A stretch of 64,000 bases of DNA, taken from NCBI RefSeq assembly GCF_014656055.1, contig NZ_BNBR01000003.1, positions 866,482 to 930,481 of the forward strand, in the 5' to 3' direction. The DNA comes from Streptomyces griseosporeus (lineage in GTDB: Bacteria; Actinomycetota; Actinomycetes; Streptomycetales; Streptomycetaceae). The notes below the pieces were generated by a model, which saw only the letters and a list, made by a program, of their open reading frames with translations, did no database searches and was not told the origin of the DNA. This document shows, one piece after another, positions 41,152-50,658 of the stretch (its first letter is position 1; every line of letters starts with the position of its first letter). The translations under genes and the position numbers were made by a program.

Positions 41152-44100
41152 TCAGCGCCCGATGTAGGCGTTGTAGATGCCGACCTGCGCGCTGTTGCCC
41201 TGCTTGTCGGTGACCTTCGCCGCGAAGGACAGGCCCTTGCCCGCGGCGGGGTTCTTCACCGTGATCTTGCCGTTGGTGACCTTGACCGTCTTCCACGTCT
41301 TGCCGGAGTCGTAGGAGACGTACACCGACAGCGACTTCAGGTTGCTGCCGGCGGCCGCACCCTGGACCGCGACGGGGAAGGTGACCCACTTGTTGGCGAT
41401 GACGCGGCCGTCCAGGCTGGTCGTCGGGTTGAAGCGGACGTTGGAGGCCGGGAGGCGGACCGTGTCGGCCGTGCTGGGCTTGGCCGAGCGGAACGTCCAG
41501 GACGCGTCGATCCGGGTGGAGGTGGCGGAGACCGCGGCGCTGCGGCTGACCGAGGTGGCCAGCTTGTAGGTGGCGGCCGTGGACGGCACGGTGAAGACGC
41601 CGTCGCCGAAGAGCGGGTCCTTGTTGGAGCCGATCTTCACGCCGTTGCGGTAGAGGGTCGTGTTGACCGAGGTGAAGTCCGACGAGCCGGCGTGGCCCGC
41701 GGAGTCGGCGAACACCGGGAGGTAGCCGTAGACCAGGTTGCCCTCGCGGAACAGACCGAAGTACGGGTTCAGGTGCGGCTGGAAGATCGCCGAGTTGAAC
41801 GTCTTCGAGTACGCCGTGCCCGCCTTGAAGGTCTGCGGGTCGCCGAGGGTGTAGAAGGCCTCCGGCACCGGGAAGCCGTCGGGGTCGACGCGGCCGGAGT
41901 ACTGGGAGAAGTCCAGGCCCCACTTGGCGCCGTCACCGGTGGAGACGTAGAAGGTGCGGGTGCCGGGGAGCCGGACGGTGACGGGCGCGCCGGCCGTGAG
42001 GTCCTCGGGCAGCTCGGCCCAGGCGCTCACGCCGCCGGTCTTGCCGGCGGTGGAGGAGCCCAGCCGGGCCTGCACGGAGGCGAACTCGCTCGCCTTGTAG
42101 GCGCGGACCTTCTCGCCGCCGAGGATCTTGTTGGTGCGGGCGTAGGTGGAGATGTCGTACTCGGCGCCCGAGCCCTTGCTCCACTGGCCGGACCAGGTCT
42201 GCGACAGGCCGCCGGCGACGGTCCCGCCGAGGTGGGCCAGGCGCACGTCCGCGAAGGACGGCAGGTTGAGGCCGAAGCCGATGCCGGCCGGCTCGTACCA
42301 GTAACCGGCGTACGCGCCGAGCGGCTTGGCCGTGGTGTCCGGCACGGTGATGCGCGGCGAGGTGGCCTTGCGGGCGTCGATCGTGACGGACGTGTCGCCG
42401 TTGACGGTCAGCTGCGGCTGGACGAGCCAGTCGAGGCCGCCCGTGAACTTCACGAAGTCCTTGGCGATCCAGGCGTCGAGCAGGTAGGTGCCCTTCGGCA
42501 GGCGCATGGTCGTCGTGCCGGAGGCGGCCGTCGGGACCTGGTAGCCGCGGCCGTTGCCGAGGCCGGCGTAGCCGAGCAGCGCGGTGTTGTAGTCGGCGGT
42601 CGGCTGGCCGTCCTTGCCGATGTGCTTGACGGTGACGTCGTACGACTCCACCTCACGCTGCACCGCGGCGGCCGTTCGCACGGTCTGGCCGCCGCCGGTC
42701 GCCGTGACGTACGCCGAGTAGGCGCCGTCGAGGGTGCCGCCCAGCTTGGTGTTCACCGTCAGGTCGACGGAGGCCTTGCCGCCCGCGGGGACGGTGACCT
42801 GGGTCGCGCCGAGGGTGAAGAAGCCCGCGGGGGCGAGGGCGCCCTTGGGGTCCTTGGCCGTGGCGGAGAGGGTGAGCGTGACGTCCTGGGTGCCCAGGTT
42901 GCGGTACGTCAGCTGCTTGGTGACGGGCGTGTCGTCGGTGTGCGGCCACTGCTGCACACCGAAGCCGACCGACACCGGGTCGGCGAGGACCGTCTGCTGG
43001 ATGGCCTTGTCGACCTGGATACGGCCGCTGCCCTGCTGGAACGGCGTGTAGTTGCCGCCCTTGGCGGAGCCGGCGAGCGCGGCCTTCAGCTCGGTGTAGC
43101 CCCAGTCGGGGTGCTCCTGCTTGAGGATCGCGGCGGCGCCGGCGACGTGCGGGGTGGCCATCGACGTACCGGAGATGGTCAGGTAGCCGGCCGGGTTCTC
43201 GCCGACCTCCTGGTCGATGGCGCTGCCCTTGGCCGCGGCGGCGGTGATGTCGACGCCGGGCGCGGTGACGTCCGGCTTGATGGCGCCGTCGCCGACGCGC
43301 GGGCCGGTGGAGGAGAAGTCGGCGAGGACGTCCTTGTCGTCGACCGCGCCGACGGTCAGGGCGGCGTCCGCGCTGCCGGGCGAACCGATGGACTCGGGGC
43401 CCTCGTTGCCCGCGGCGATCGCGAACAGGATGCCCTTCTCCGCGGAGAGCTTGTTGACCTCCGCCTCCAGCGGGTCGACATCCGGGGTGTCGGTGCCGCC
43501 GAGGGAGAGGTTGACGATGTCGGCGCCCTGCTCGGCCGCCCACTCCATGCCGGCGAGGATGCCGGAGTCGTCGCCGGAGCCGGTGTCGTCGAGGACCTTG
43601 CCGGCGAGGATCTTCGCGCCGGGGGCCACGCCCTTGAACTTGCCGCCGGACTTGGCGCCGGTGCCGGCCGCGATGGACGCGACGTGGGTGCCGTGGCCGA
43701 CCTTGTCGGCGGCGGTGGCGGCGGAGGTGAAGTTCTTCACCGCGACGACCTGGTTGGTCAGGTCGGGGTGGGTGGTGTCGACGCCGGTGTCCAGGACGGC
43801 GATCTTGACGCCCTTGCCGTCGTACCCGGCGGACCAGGCGGCCGGGGCGCCGATCTGCGGCACGGACTTGTCGAGGCTGGCCTTGCGGACGCCGTCGAGC
43901 CAGACGTGCGCGATGCCGGCGGCGGTCTTGCCGCCGTTGGTGAGCGCGTCCCACAGCTCGGGCGTCTCGGCCTGCGGGGTCTGCACCGCGTCGGCGTTGA
44001 GCGACTTCAGTGTGCGGCGCAGGGTGCCCGCGTCGCGCACGTCGGCCTTGGCGGCGGTGGCGGCGCCCTGGTAGCCGACGATGACCTTCAGGCCGTTCTT

Positions 44101-44472
44101 CTGGGCCCGGCGGGTCGCCGCCTTGTTCAGCTCGGTGATGTCGAAGAGGCGCTGGTCCAGCTTGCCGGAGGCGACGAGGCGGGCCGCGTCGGCCGGGACG
44201 ACGAGGGTGTGGCCGTCCTTCTTGCGGATCTGGACGGGTATGTTCTCGCGGCCCTTGGCCCGCTCCAGGCCGACGACGCGGCCCTTGGCGTCCACGGCGA
44301 CCCGGTCACCGGTGATGAGGGTGATGTGGTCCTGGGCGGAGAGCTTGGCGGCACCGGTGGCCGCACGCTGGTCGGGCTTGGCCGCCGCCGGGCTGGTCAT
44401 TCCCGCGGCGAGCGCCACCGCGGCCGCCGTCGCCACGGTGGCCGCGCATGCCCTTTTCACTTGTCTGCGCAA
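41152..44472 (-). CDS. Large secreted subtilisin-like serine protease (S8)
   Basis: 1106 residues. Signal peptide (1-31, AxA site TSPAAA), a pro-region (about 32-200), the S8 domain with Asp-228 (VLDTGVD), His-260 (GHGTHVAS) and Ser-437 (SGTSMATPH), and about 600 residues of beta-rich C-terminal domains with Fn3-like sections. Secreted, nutritional or developmental proteolysis is likely. I chose the TTG at 44472 because GGGGG precedes it; the GTG four codons later has no site. Terminators flank both ends, so it is monocistronic. Confidence 0.93.
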   Translation of the reverse strand: MRRQVKRACAATVATAAAVALAAGMTSPAAAKPDQRAATGAAKLSAQDHITLITGDRVAVDAKGRVVGLERAKGRENIPVQIRKKDGHTLVVPADAARLVASGKLDQRLFDITELNKAATRRAQKNGLKVIVGYQGAATAAKADVRDAGTLRRTLKSLNADAVQTPQAETPELWDALTNGGKTAAGIAHVWLDGVRKASLDKSVPQIGAPAAWSAGYDGKGVKIAVLDTGVDTTHPDLTNQVVAVKNFTSAATAADKVGHGTHVASIAAGTGAKSGGKFKGVAPGAKILAGKVLDDTGSGDDSGILAGMEWAAEQGADIVNLSLGGTDTPDVDPLEAEVNKLSAEKGILFAIAAGNEGPESIGSPGSADAALTVGAVDDKDVLADFSSTGPRVGDGAIKPDVTAPGVDITAAAAKGSAIDQEVGENPAGYLTISGTSMATPHVAGAAAILKQEHPDWGYTELKAALAGSAKGGNYTPFQQGSGRIQVDKAIQQTVLADPVSVGFGVQQWPHTDDTPVTKQLTYRNLGTQDVTLTLSATAKDPKGALAPAGFFTLGATQVTVPAGGKASVDLTVNTKLGGTLDGAYSAYVTATGGGQTVRTAAAVQREVESYDVTVKHIGKDGQPTADYNTALLGYAGLGNGRGYQVPTAASGTTTMRLPKGTYLLDAWIAKDFVKFTGGLDWLVQPQLTVNGDTSVTIDARKATSPRITVPDTTAKPLGAYAGYWYEPAGIGFGLNLPSFADVRLAHLGGTVAGGLSQTWSGQWSKGSGAEYDISTYARTNKILGGEKVRAYKASEFASVQARLGSSTAGKTGGVSAWAELPEDLTAGAPVTVRLPGTRTFYVSTGDGAKWGLDFSQYSGRVDPDGFPVPEAFYTLGDPQTFKAGTAYSKTFNSAIFQPHLNPYFGLFREGNLVYGYLPVFADSAGHAGSSDFTSVNTTLYRNGVKIGSNKDPLFGDGVFTVPSTAATYKLATSVSRSAAVSATSTRIDASWTFRSAKPSTADTVRLPASNVRFNPTTSLDGRVIANKWVTFPVAVQGAAAGSNLKSLSVYVSYDSGKTWKTVKVTNGKITVKNPAAGKGLSFAAKVTDKQGNSAQVGIYNAYIGR

Positions 44473-44551
44473 CTTTCCCCCTGCTCATGAGGTCCGGGCT
44501 CTTCGATCCCCATCGCCCGGCCGGGGGCATGTCCGTACGCGTGCGCGTCAA

Positions 44552-44580
44552 CCCCCCGGAACACGCAGTATGCCGGGGGG
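44552..44580. terminator. Probable terminator of the ABC transporter operon
   Basis: CCCCCCGG (44552-44559) pairs with CCGGGGGG (44573-44580) around a 13-base loop. It is about 55 bases past the ATPase stop and before the subtilase promoter. Confidence 0.5.
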
Positions 44581-44634
44581 TGATCAATGACCTCAATAGC
44601 GGGGTCTGTCACGACCTCGCAACTGGCGCGTTCC

Positions 44635-45318
44635 TTACGGCAGCGCGCTCTCCTTGACCGTGATGCGCCCCTTGCGCAGGGTCGCGACGCGGGGTGCCTT
44701 CCTCGCGAGGGCGGAGTCGTGGGTGACCATGACGAACGTCAGGCCCAGCTCCTTCCACATGCGTTCGAGGACGTCCATGACCTCGTCGCGCATGCCCTCG
44801 TCGAGGTTGCCGGTGGGTTCGTCGGCGAGCAGCACCTTCGGCTGCTTCACGAGGGCGCGGGCGATGGCGACGCGCTGCTGCTGGCCGCCGGACATCTCGC
44901 CGGGCAGGTGGCCGAGCCGCTCGCCGAGGCCGACCGACGTGAGCGCCTCGGCGGCCCGCTCGCGCCGCTCCTTCGCCTTGACGCCGAGGGGGACGAGAGC
45001 GGTCTCGACGTTCTCCTGGGCGGTGAGGGTCGGGATGAGGTTGAACGACTGGAAGACGAAGCCGATGCTCTCGCTGCGCACCCTGGTCAGGCGGGCCTCG
45101 GGCAGCCGGGCCAGGTCGGTGCCGTCCAGGACGACTTCGCCGGAGGTGGGGCGGTCCAGTCCGCCGAGCATCTGCAGCAGGGTGGACTTGCCGCCGCCGG
45201 TGGGGCCCTGGATGACGAGGCGGTCGCCGTCGGGGATGGTCAGGTCGATGCCGTCGAGGGCGTGGACGGTGTCCTTGCCGCGGGTGTAGCGCTTGGTGAC
45301 GTTTCTGAGGTCGTACAC
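44635..45318 (-). CDS. ABC transporter ATP-binding protein (MacB/LolD type)
   Basis: 227 residues. Walker A GPTGGGKST, Q-loop FVFQSFNLIPTLTAQENV, signature MSGGQQQRVAIARAL, Walker B VLLADEPTGNLD, H-loop VTHD. The start is taken as the GTG at 45318, since GGAG lies exactly 6 bases before it; the TTG six bases upstream overlaps that site. Works with the FtsX-type permease encoded 46 bases upstream in the same leftward operon. Confidence 0.93.
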   Translation of the reverse strand: MYDLRNVTKRYTRGKDTVHALDGIDLTIPDGDRLVIQGPTGGGKSTLLQMLGGLDRPTSGEVVLDGTDLARLPEARLTRVRSESIGFVFQSFNLIPTLTAQENVETALVPLGVKAKERRERAAEALTSVGLGERLGHLPGEMSGGQQQRVAIARALVKQPKVLLADEPTGNLDEGMRDEVMDVLERMWKELGLTFVMVTHDSALARKAPRVATLRKGRITVKESALP

Positions 45319-45364
45319 GGTCAACTCCGGTTCGCGGGTGGTCGGTCGGCGGATCGGGCCCGGG

Positions 45365-46807
45365 TCACTCGACCCGGCGCAGGGCGTCCGCGGGGCGCAG
45401 CCGCGAGGCGCGCCAGCCGCCGAAGGCGCCGGCGACGAGCCCGCCGGCCACCGCGAGGCCGACGGCGAGGGCGACGGTCGTCAGGCTCACCGGGGCGGTG
45501 AGGGCCACGTCCAGCGTCCTGGCGGCGGCCTGGCGGGCGGGGCCGCCGAGGCCGCCGGGGCCGGACATGCCGCCGCCTGCGGCCCCGCCGCCCAACTGGG
45601 CCTGGAGCGTGGGGCTGACGGCGGTCACGGCGTAGGCGCCGGCGAGGCCGAGGGCGATGCCGAGGGCGCCGCCGAGGAGGCCGTTCACGACGGCCTCGCC
45701 GACGACCTGCCGGGTCACCCGGCCCGACCGCCAGCCGAGCGCCTTGAGCGTGCCGAACTCGCGCACGCGCCGGGAGACCGCGGAGGAGGTGAGCAGTCCG
45801 GCGACGAGGAAGGCGGCGGCGAGCACCACGACCGACAGCCACCTGCCGACGCCGGCGGCGAGGGAGGAGGCGGTGGAGAGGGAGCCGGAGACGGTGTCGG
45901 CGAGGTCGGCGGAGGTCGTCACGGTCGTACCGGAGACGTTCTTCTGGATGGCCGCCTTGACGCTGTCGATCTTCTGGGAGTCGGTCGCCTTGACGTAGAC
46001 CGTGGTGACCTTGTCCTTGGCGTCGGCGAGCGTCTGGGCCTGGGTCAGCGGGATGTAGAGGTCGGCGGCGGCGTCGCCGCTGTCGGCGGTGGCGATGCCG
46101 ATCACGGAGAACCCGACGCCCTTGATGGTGACGGTGGAGCCGGTCTTGAGGCTCTTCTCCTTGGCGTAGGCGGAGTCGGCGACGGCGACCTTGGCGTCGG
46201 TCTCCGACGTCCTGAAGGTACGGCCACTGGTGATCTTGGAGGAGGTCAGCGGGCCGAGGGCGGGCTCGGTGACGTCGGTGCCGTAGACGGCGTAGTTGTT
46301 GACGTCGAACTCGGCGCTGCCGCCCTGCACTTCACCGCCGGGCTGCTGCCCCCGGGTGCCGGGTCCGCCGCCGCTGGAGTCCTGCTGGAACCGGCCGCGG
46401 GTGAACTGGCCGCTGACCTTGACGACCTGGAGGCTGAGCCCGCCGACGGCGTCGGCGACGCCGCTCTGCTGCCCGACCCGGGTGACGGTGGCGGTGGACA
46501 GGGTCTGGAAGCCCCGCACCATGACGCGGTCGCTGCTCTGCTCCTCGTCGGAGCTGTCATCCCGGGCGTCGAACTGGAACCGGGGCCGCTGGGAGGCGCT
46601 CGCCGTCGGGGAGGCGGCCTTGGTGACGGTCATGTCCGTGCCCAGTCCGTACAGCGACTGGAGGACCTTGTCCTGCGCCTTGCCCATCCCGGCGGAGACG
46701 GAGTCGACCACGATGACCAGCGCGATGCCCAGCGCGAGTCCGGAGGCGACGACGAGGGCCGCCTTTCTGCGGCGGCGCAGTTCGCGCCTCAGGTAGGTGA
46801 AGAACAT
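45365..46807 (-). CDS. FtsX/MacB-type ABC transporter permease
   Basis: 480 residues. One N-terminal transmembrane helix (about 17-37), a large extracytoplasmic domain (40-290; Gly/Gln-rich segment GGGPGTRGQQPGG) and three C-terminal helices around SSAVSRRVREFGTLKALGWR, the FtsX motif. Such mechanotransmission complexes act on envelope substrates or peptides. The ATG has no ribosome site; TACCTT lies 7 bases upstream (46820-46815), indicating a leaderless operon mRNA. Cargo unknown. Confidence 0.9.
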   Translation of the reverse strand: MFFTYLRRELRRRRKAALVVASGLALGIALVIVVDSVSAGMGKAQDKVLQSLYGLGTDMTVTKAASPTASASQRPRFQFDARDDSSDEEQSSDRVMVRGFQTLSTATVTRVGQQSGVADAVGGLSLQVVKVSGQFTRGRFQQDSSGGGPGTRGQQPGGEVQGGSAEFDVNNYAVYGTDVTEPALGPLTSSKITSGRTFRTSETDAKVAVADSAYAKEKSLKTGSTVTIKGVGFSVIGIATADSGDAAADLYIPLTQAQTLADAKDKVTTVYVKATDSQKIDSVKAAIQKNVSGTTVTTSADLADTVSGSLSTASSLAAGVGRWLSVVVLAAAFLVAGLLTSSAVSRRVREFGTLKALGWRSGRVTRQVVGEAVVNGLLGGALGIALGLAGAYAVTAVSPTLQAQLGGGAAGGGMSGPGGLGGPARQAAARTLDVALTAPVSLTTVALAVGLAVAGGLVAGAFGGWRASRLRPADALRRVE

Positions 46808-46963
46808 GCGCGGCAAGGTAGGGACGGCGTGTGATGAAGGGTTGAGGCCGGGATAAGAGGTCCATGAGAAGGGCGGCGGCAGCTCGCGGCCCATGTTCGC
46901 GACCGGCCACCTGTTCGCCACATCAATGTCCCCTTTCCACCGGAACGTCCCTAGCCTGGATGA

Positions 46964-48109
46964 ATGGGTGAGGACAGGCGGCTGGCGTCGGTCGTGGCGC
47001 TGGCGCAGGGGATGGCGGCGGCGCACACTCCGCGGGAGTCATGGCGGGCGGCGGCGCTCGGGGCGTGCCGGGCGCTGGCGGGAAGTTTCGCCGCGCTGTC
47101 GGTGTGGGAGCGGGACCTCGGGCGGCTCAGGGTCCTGGTCAACGTCGGCGACCGGGCGGCGCACGAGGAGGAGTTCCCCGAGGACGAGGCCTATCCCGTC
47201 CACCAGTTCCCCGAGATCACCGAGTTCCTGCACGAGCGGTGGGTGGGTGGCGGCGGGCCGAGCGCCTGGGTGGAGACCGCCGAGGGACCGGCGGCGGGCC
47301 AGCCGGGCTACTGCCACCAGCGGGTCGCCGCGCTGCGGCGGCGCGGGCGGGGCTGCTGTGTCGTCGCGCCGATCGTGCTGCACGGGCGGGCGTGGGGCGA
47401 GCTGTATGTGGCGCGGGCGCTGGGCGCGCCCGTGTTCGACCCGGGTGACGCGGACTTCGCGACCGTGCTGGCGGCGGTGGTCTCGGCGGGGCTCGCGCAG
47501 ACCGAGCGGCTCCAGGAGGCGCGGCGGCTGGCGTTCACGGACGCGCTCACCGGTCTGGCCAACCGCCGGGCCGTCGACGTTCGCCTGGAGGAGGCGATCG
47601 AGCGGCACCGGCGGGACGGCAGCGTGGTCAGCCTGGTGGTGTGCGACCTGAACGGGCTCAAGCGGGTGAACGACACCCAGGGCCACGCCGCCGGCGACCG
47701 CCTGCTGGAACGGTTCGGCTCGGTGCTGTCACTGTGCGGCGCCATGCTGCCGGGGACGCTGGCCGCCCGGCTCGGCGGGGACGAGTTCTGCCTGCTGGCC
47801 GTGGGGCCGCCCGCGGACGACGTGGTGAAGGTCGCCGACGAGCTGTGCCGGCGGGCCGCCGAGCTGGAGCTGGGCGAGGGCGTGGCCTGCGGGGTCGCCT
47901 CGACCGAGGAGCCGGTCGGGCCGGTGCTCGACGCGCGCCGGCTGTTCCGGCTGGCGGACGCGGCGCAGTACCAGGCCAAGGCCGGGCGGGCGACGCGGCC
48001 GGTGGTCGCCGGGCGGGAGGGGCCGGACGATCCCGTCGTACGGCTGGCCGACGCCCCCTCCGAGCCGCGCGCACCGGAGCGGCGGCGGTTCCGCGGGCGG
48101 CGGCCGTAG
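46964..48109 (+). CDS. GAF-GGDEF diguanylate cyclase
   Basis: 381 residues. N-terminal GAF-like sensor (about 5-175), a helical linker, then GGDEF (about 185-340) with FTDALTGLANRRA, VCDLNGLKRVNDTQGHAAGD and intact catalytic ARLGGDEF. There is no RxxD inhibitory site in the segment five residues before GGDEF (MLPGTLAARLGGDEF), so product feedback is probably absent. It would make c-di-GMP, the BldD ligand that governs Streptomyces development. The Arg-rich C-terminal tail is disordered. ATG at 46964 lacks a ribosome site. Confidence 0.9.
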   Translation: MGEDRRLASVVALAQGMAAAHTPRESWRAAALGACRALAGSFAALSVWERDLGRLRVLVNVGDRAAHEEEFPEDEAYPVHQFPEITEFLHERWVGGGGPSAWVETAEGPAAGQPGYCHQRVAALRRRGRGCCVVAPIVLHGRAWGELYVARALGAPVFDPGDADFATVLAAVVSAGLAQTERLQEARRLAFTDALTGLANRRAVDVRLEEAIERHRRDGSVVSLVVCDLNGLKRVNDTQGHAAGDRLLERFGSVLSLCGAMLPGTLAARLGGDEFCLLAVGPPADDVVKVADELCRRAAELELGEGVACGVASTEEPVGPVLDARRLFRLADAAQYQAKAGRATRPVVAGREGPDDPVVRLADAPSEPRAPERRRFRGRRP

Positions 48110-48128
48110 GCCCGCCCTCGCAGCTGGG

Positions 48129-48160
48129 CGTGTGACCTACCTGTCGTGTGACCTACCTGT
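48129..48160 (+). repeat. Perfect 16-bp tandem direct repeat upstream of hutH
   Basis: CGTGTGACCTACCTGT occurs twice without spacer (48129-48144 and 48145-48160), ending 24 bases before the hutH -35 element. Position and exactness suggest an activator or repressor site for histidine control rather than chance. Confidence 0.7.
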
Positions 48161-48184
48161 AAGGGGCGGACCCGGGCACCACTG

Positions 48185-48213
48185 GTGACATCTTCGTCTT
48201 CACTGCGTACGCT
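48185..48213 (+). promoter_or_regulatory. Promoter of hutH, leaderless
   Basis: GTGACA (48185-48190), 17 bases, TACGCT (48208-48213), then 7 bases to the ATG at 48221. The start codon would be at or next to the 5' end of the mRNA; no ribosome site is present. Confidence 0.7.
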
Positions 48214-48220
48214 CCTGAAT

Positions 48221-49765
48221 ATGGATATGCACACTGTGGTGGTGGGGACGTCCGGGGTGACCGCGTCCGACGTTCTCGCGGTGGCGCGTGACGGCGCCCG
48301 CGTCGAGCTGGCCGGGGAGGCGGTCGCGGCCCTGGCCGCGGCCCGCGAGATCGTGGACGCGCTGGCGGCCAAGCCCGACCCCGTCTACGGCGTCTCCACC
48401 GGCTTCGGCGCCCTGGCCACCCGGCACATCAGCCAGGAGCTGCGCACCCAGCTCCAGCGCAACATCGTCCGCTCGCACGCCGCCGGCATGGGCCCACGCG
48501 TGGAGCGGGAGGTCGTCCGGGCCCTGATGTTCCTGCGTCTGAAGACCGTCTGCTCGGGCCACACCGGTGTCCGCCCCGAGGTCGCGCAGACCATGGCCGA
48601 CCTGCTGAACGCCGGCATCACGCCCGTCGTCCACGAGTACGGCTCCCTCGGCTGCTCCGGCGACCTGGCACCGCTCTCCCACTGCGCCCTGACCCTGATG
48701 GGCGAGGGTGAGGCGGAGGGCCCCGACGGGACCGTGCGGCCCGCCGCCGAGCTGCTCGCCGAGCACGGCATCGAGCCGGTCGAGCTGCGCGAGAAGGAGG
48801 GCCTGGCGCTCCTGAACGGCACCGACGGCATGCTCGGCATGCTGGTGATGGCCCTCGCCGACCTCGACACCCTCTACAAGTCCGCCGACATCACCGCGGC
48901 CCTCTCCCTGGAGGCGCTGCTCGGCACGGAGAAGGTGCTCGCCCCCGAGCTGCACGCCATCCGGCCGCACCCGGGCCAGGGCGCCGCCGCGGCCAACATG
49001 CTCGCCGTGCTGAAGGGCTCCGGCCTGACCGGGCACCACCAGGACGACGCCCCGCGCGTCCAGGACGCCTACTCGGTGCGCTGCGCCCCGCAGGTCGCCG
49101 GCGCCGGCCGCGACACCATGGCCCACGCCCGTCTGGTCGCCGACCGCGAGCTGGCCTCGGCCGTCGACAACCCGGTGGTGCTGCCCGACGGGCGGGTGGA
49201 GTCCAACGGCAACTTCCACGGCGCCCCGGTCGCCTACGTGCTGGACTTCCTCGCCATCGCCGCCGCCGACCTCGCCTCCATCGCGGAGCGGCGCACCGAC
49301 CGGTTGCTGGACAAGAACCGCAGCCACGGCCTGCCGCCGTTCCTCGCGGACGACGCCGGCGTGGACTCGGGCCTGATGATCGCCCAGTACACGCAGGCCG
49401 CGCTGGTCAGCGAGATGAAGCGGCTGGCGGTCCCCGCGTCGGCGGACTCCATCCCGTCCTCGGCGATGCAGGAGGACCACGTCTCCATGGGCTGGTCGGC
49501 GGCGCGCAAGCTGCGCACGGCCGTCGACAACCTCACCCGGGTGATCGCCGTCGAGCTGTACGCCGCCACGCGCGCGATCGAACTGCGCGAGGGCCTCAGC
49601 CCGGCCCCCGCCTCGCAGGCCGTCATCGAGGCCGTACGGGCCGCCGGGGTGCAGGGCCCGGGCCCGGACCGGTTCCTGGCGCCCGACCTCGCGGCGGCGG
49701 ACGCGTTCGTGCGCGAGGGACGGCTGGTCGCGGCGGCGGAGGCCGTCACCGGCCCGCTCCAGTAA
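48221..49765 (+). CDS. hutH: Histidine ammonia-lyase
   Basis: 514 residues. Converts histidine to urocanate and ammonia, the first step of histidine use. The MIO cofactor segment is GSLGCSGDLAPLSH, with Cys in place of the usual Ala of the ASG triad, as in other Streptomyces histidases. VYGVSTGFGALA and the active-site LLNGTDGMLG and HQDDAPRVQDAYSVR blocks are present. The ATG at 48221 is preferred over the GTG at 48185, because the latter is part of the -35 box. Twin hairpins follow the gene. Confidence 0.96.
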   Translation: MDMHTVVVGTSGVTASDVLAVARDGARVELAGEAVAALAAAREIVDALAAKPDPVYGVSTGFGALATRHISQELRTQLQRNIVRSHAAGMGPRVEREVVRALMFLRLKTVCSGHTGVRPEVAQTMADLLNAGITPVVHEYGSLGCSGDLAPLSHCALTLMGEGEAEGPDGTVRPAAELLAEHGIEPVELREKEGLALLNGTDGMLGMLVMALADLDTLYKSADITAALSLEALLGTEKVLAPELHAIRPHPGQGAAAANMLAVLKGSGLTGHHQDDAPRVQDAYSVRCAPQVAGAGRDTMAHARLVADRELASAVDNPVVLPDGRVESNGNFHGAPVAYVLDFLAIAAADLASIAERRTDRLLDKNRSHGLPPFLADDAGVDSGLMIAQYTQAALVSEMKRLAVPASADSIPSSAMQEDHVSMGWSAARKLRTAVDNLTRVIAVELYAATRAIELREGLSPAPASQAVIEAVRAAGVQGPGPDRFLAPDLAAADAFVREGRLVAAAEAVTGPLQ

Positions 49766-49772
49766 GGCATGC

Positions 49773-49834
49773 GACAGGGGGGCCCTGCCGGGATCGGCAG
49801 GGCCCCCCTGTCCGTGCGTCAGGCGCGCCTGACG
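49773..49834. terminator. Two adjacent hairpins between hutH and a convergent lipoprotein gene
   Basis: First stem: 17 perfect pairs, 49773-49789 with 49796-49812, loop GGGATC. Second: the 18-bp palindrome CGTCAGGCGCGCCTGACG at 49817-49834. Efficient termination in both directions is expected. Confidence 0.9.
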
Positions 49835-49839
49835 GACGC

Positions 49840-50616
49840 TTACTTGATCTTGGCGAGCTGCGCCTGGACCACGGCGGCCGGGATCTCGGCGGCCTTCGTG
49901 GCGCCGAAGTCGGCGAAGTTGACCGTGTAGAACGTGGCGACGGTGTTGCCCTTGCGCACGACCTCGGTACGGAACTGGGCCGTGCCCTGGCCGTCCATGT
50001 CGACGGACTGGGTGAACGCGACCGTCTCGTCGCCCTGGGCGGAGCCCTGGTCGGCGGTCACCTTGGTGACCTTGCCGTCCTGCTCCGCCTCGGAGGTCAG
50101 GCGGTAGCCGCCCGAGCAGGCCTTCACGCCGTCGGAGACGGCCTTCATCGCCTTCTCGGCGCCGTCACCGTCGTACGACGACAGACCCACGAAGGTCATC
50201 TCGACCTGGAGGGCGCTCTCGAGGTCCTTGGCGCCGTCCTTGGGCTCCGCGGCGATGGTGTTGCTCGCGCTGACGTCCTTGTCGCCCGGGGCCAGGCCCG
50301 CCGTCGACCACGCCAGCGGGTCGCAGGCCGGCTTGTCGGTCTTCACCTCGGCCTTGGACTTCGGCAGGGTGTCGTCGCCGTCGTCGACGCGGTACCCCTT
50401 CACCTCGGCCTGGGTCAGCAGCAGCTTCTCCAGCTCCGGCTTGGCCAGCGCCTTGGCGGTGGCGGCGGGGGCCGCGGCGGAGGCGGACGCCGAGCCGGAG
50501 GCCTTGGTGTCGTCGGTCTTCTTGTCGCTCTCGCTGGAGCACCCCGTGACAAGGGCGAGGGACAGCGCGCCGACAGCTGCGGTGGCGCACATCCGCACGC
50601 CCGTTGATCTCTTCAT
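49840..50616 (-). CDS. Secreted lipoprotein, function unknown
   Basis: 258 residues. Lipoprotein signal peptide with lipobox LVTGC (Cys-26), a Ser/Ala/Lys linker, then a mixed alpha/beta domain (about 60-258) containing CDPLAWSTAGLAPG and KACSGGY, whose two cysteines may form a disulfide. It resembles small actinobacterial sensor-like lipoproteins but no named family is recognised. Converges on hutH. Confidence 0.8.
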   Translation of the reverse strand: MKRSTGVRMCATAAVGALSLALVTGCSSESDKKTDDTKASGSASASAAAPAATAKALAKPELEKLLLTQAEVKGYRVDDGDDTLPKSKAEVKTDKPACDPLAWSTAGLAPGDKDVSASNTIAAEPKDGAKDLESALQVEMTFVGLSSYDGDGAEKAMKAVSDGVKACSGGYRLTSEAEQDGKVTKVTADQGSAQGDETVAFTQSVDMDGQGTAQFRTEVVRKGNTVATFYTVNFADFGATKAAEIPAAVVQAQLAKIK

Positions 50617-50658
50617 GAGCGGACTATGAGGTTTCCGTCAAAGGAACGTCAAGTCAGT

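Noticed and set aside
41065..44490. A 1141-codon plus-strand open frame opposite the subtilase
   Set aside because: The translation is an Ala/Gly/Val/Arg-rich artefact; the minus strand encodes a complete protease with signal peptide and catalytic triad.
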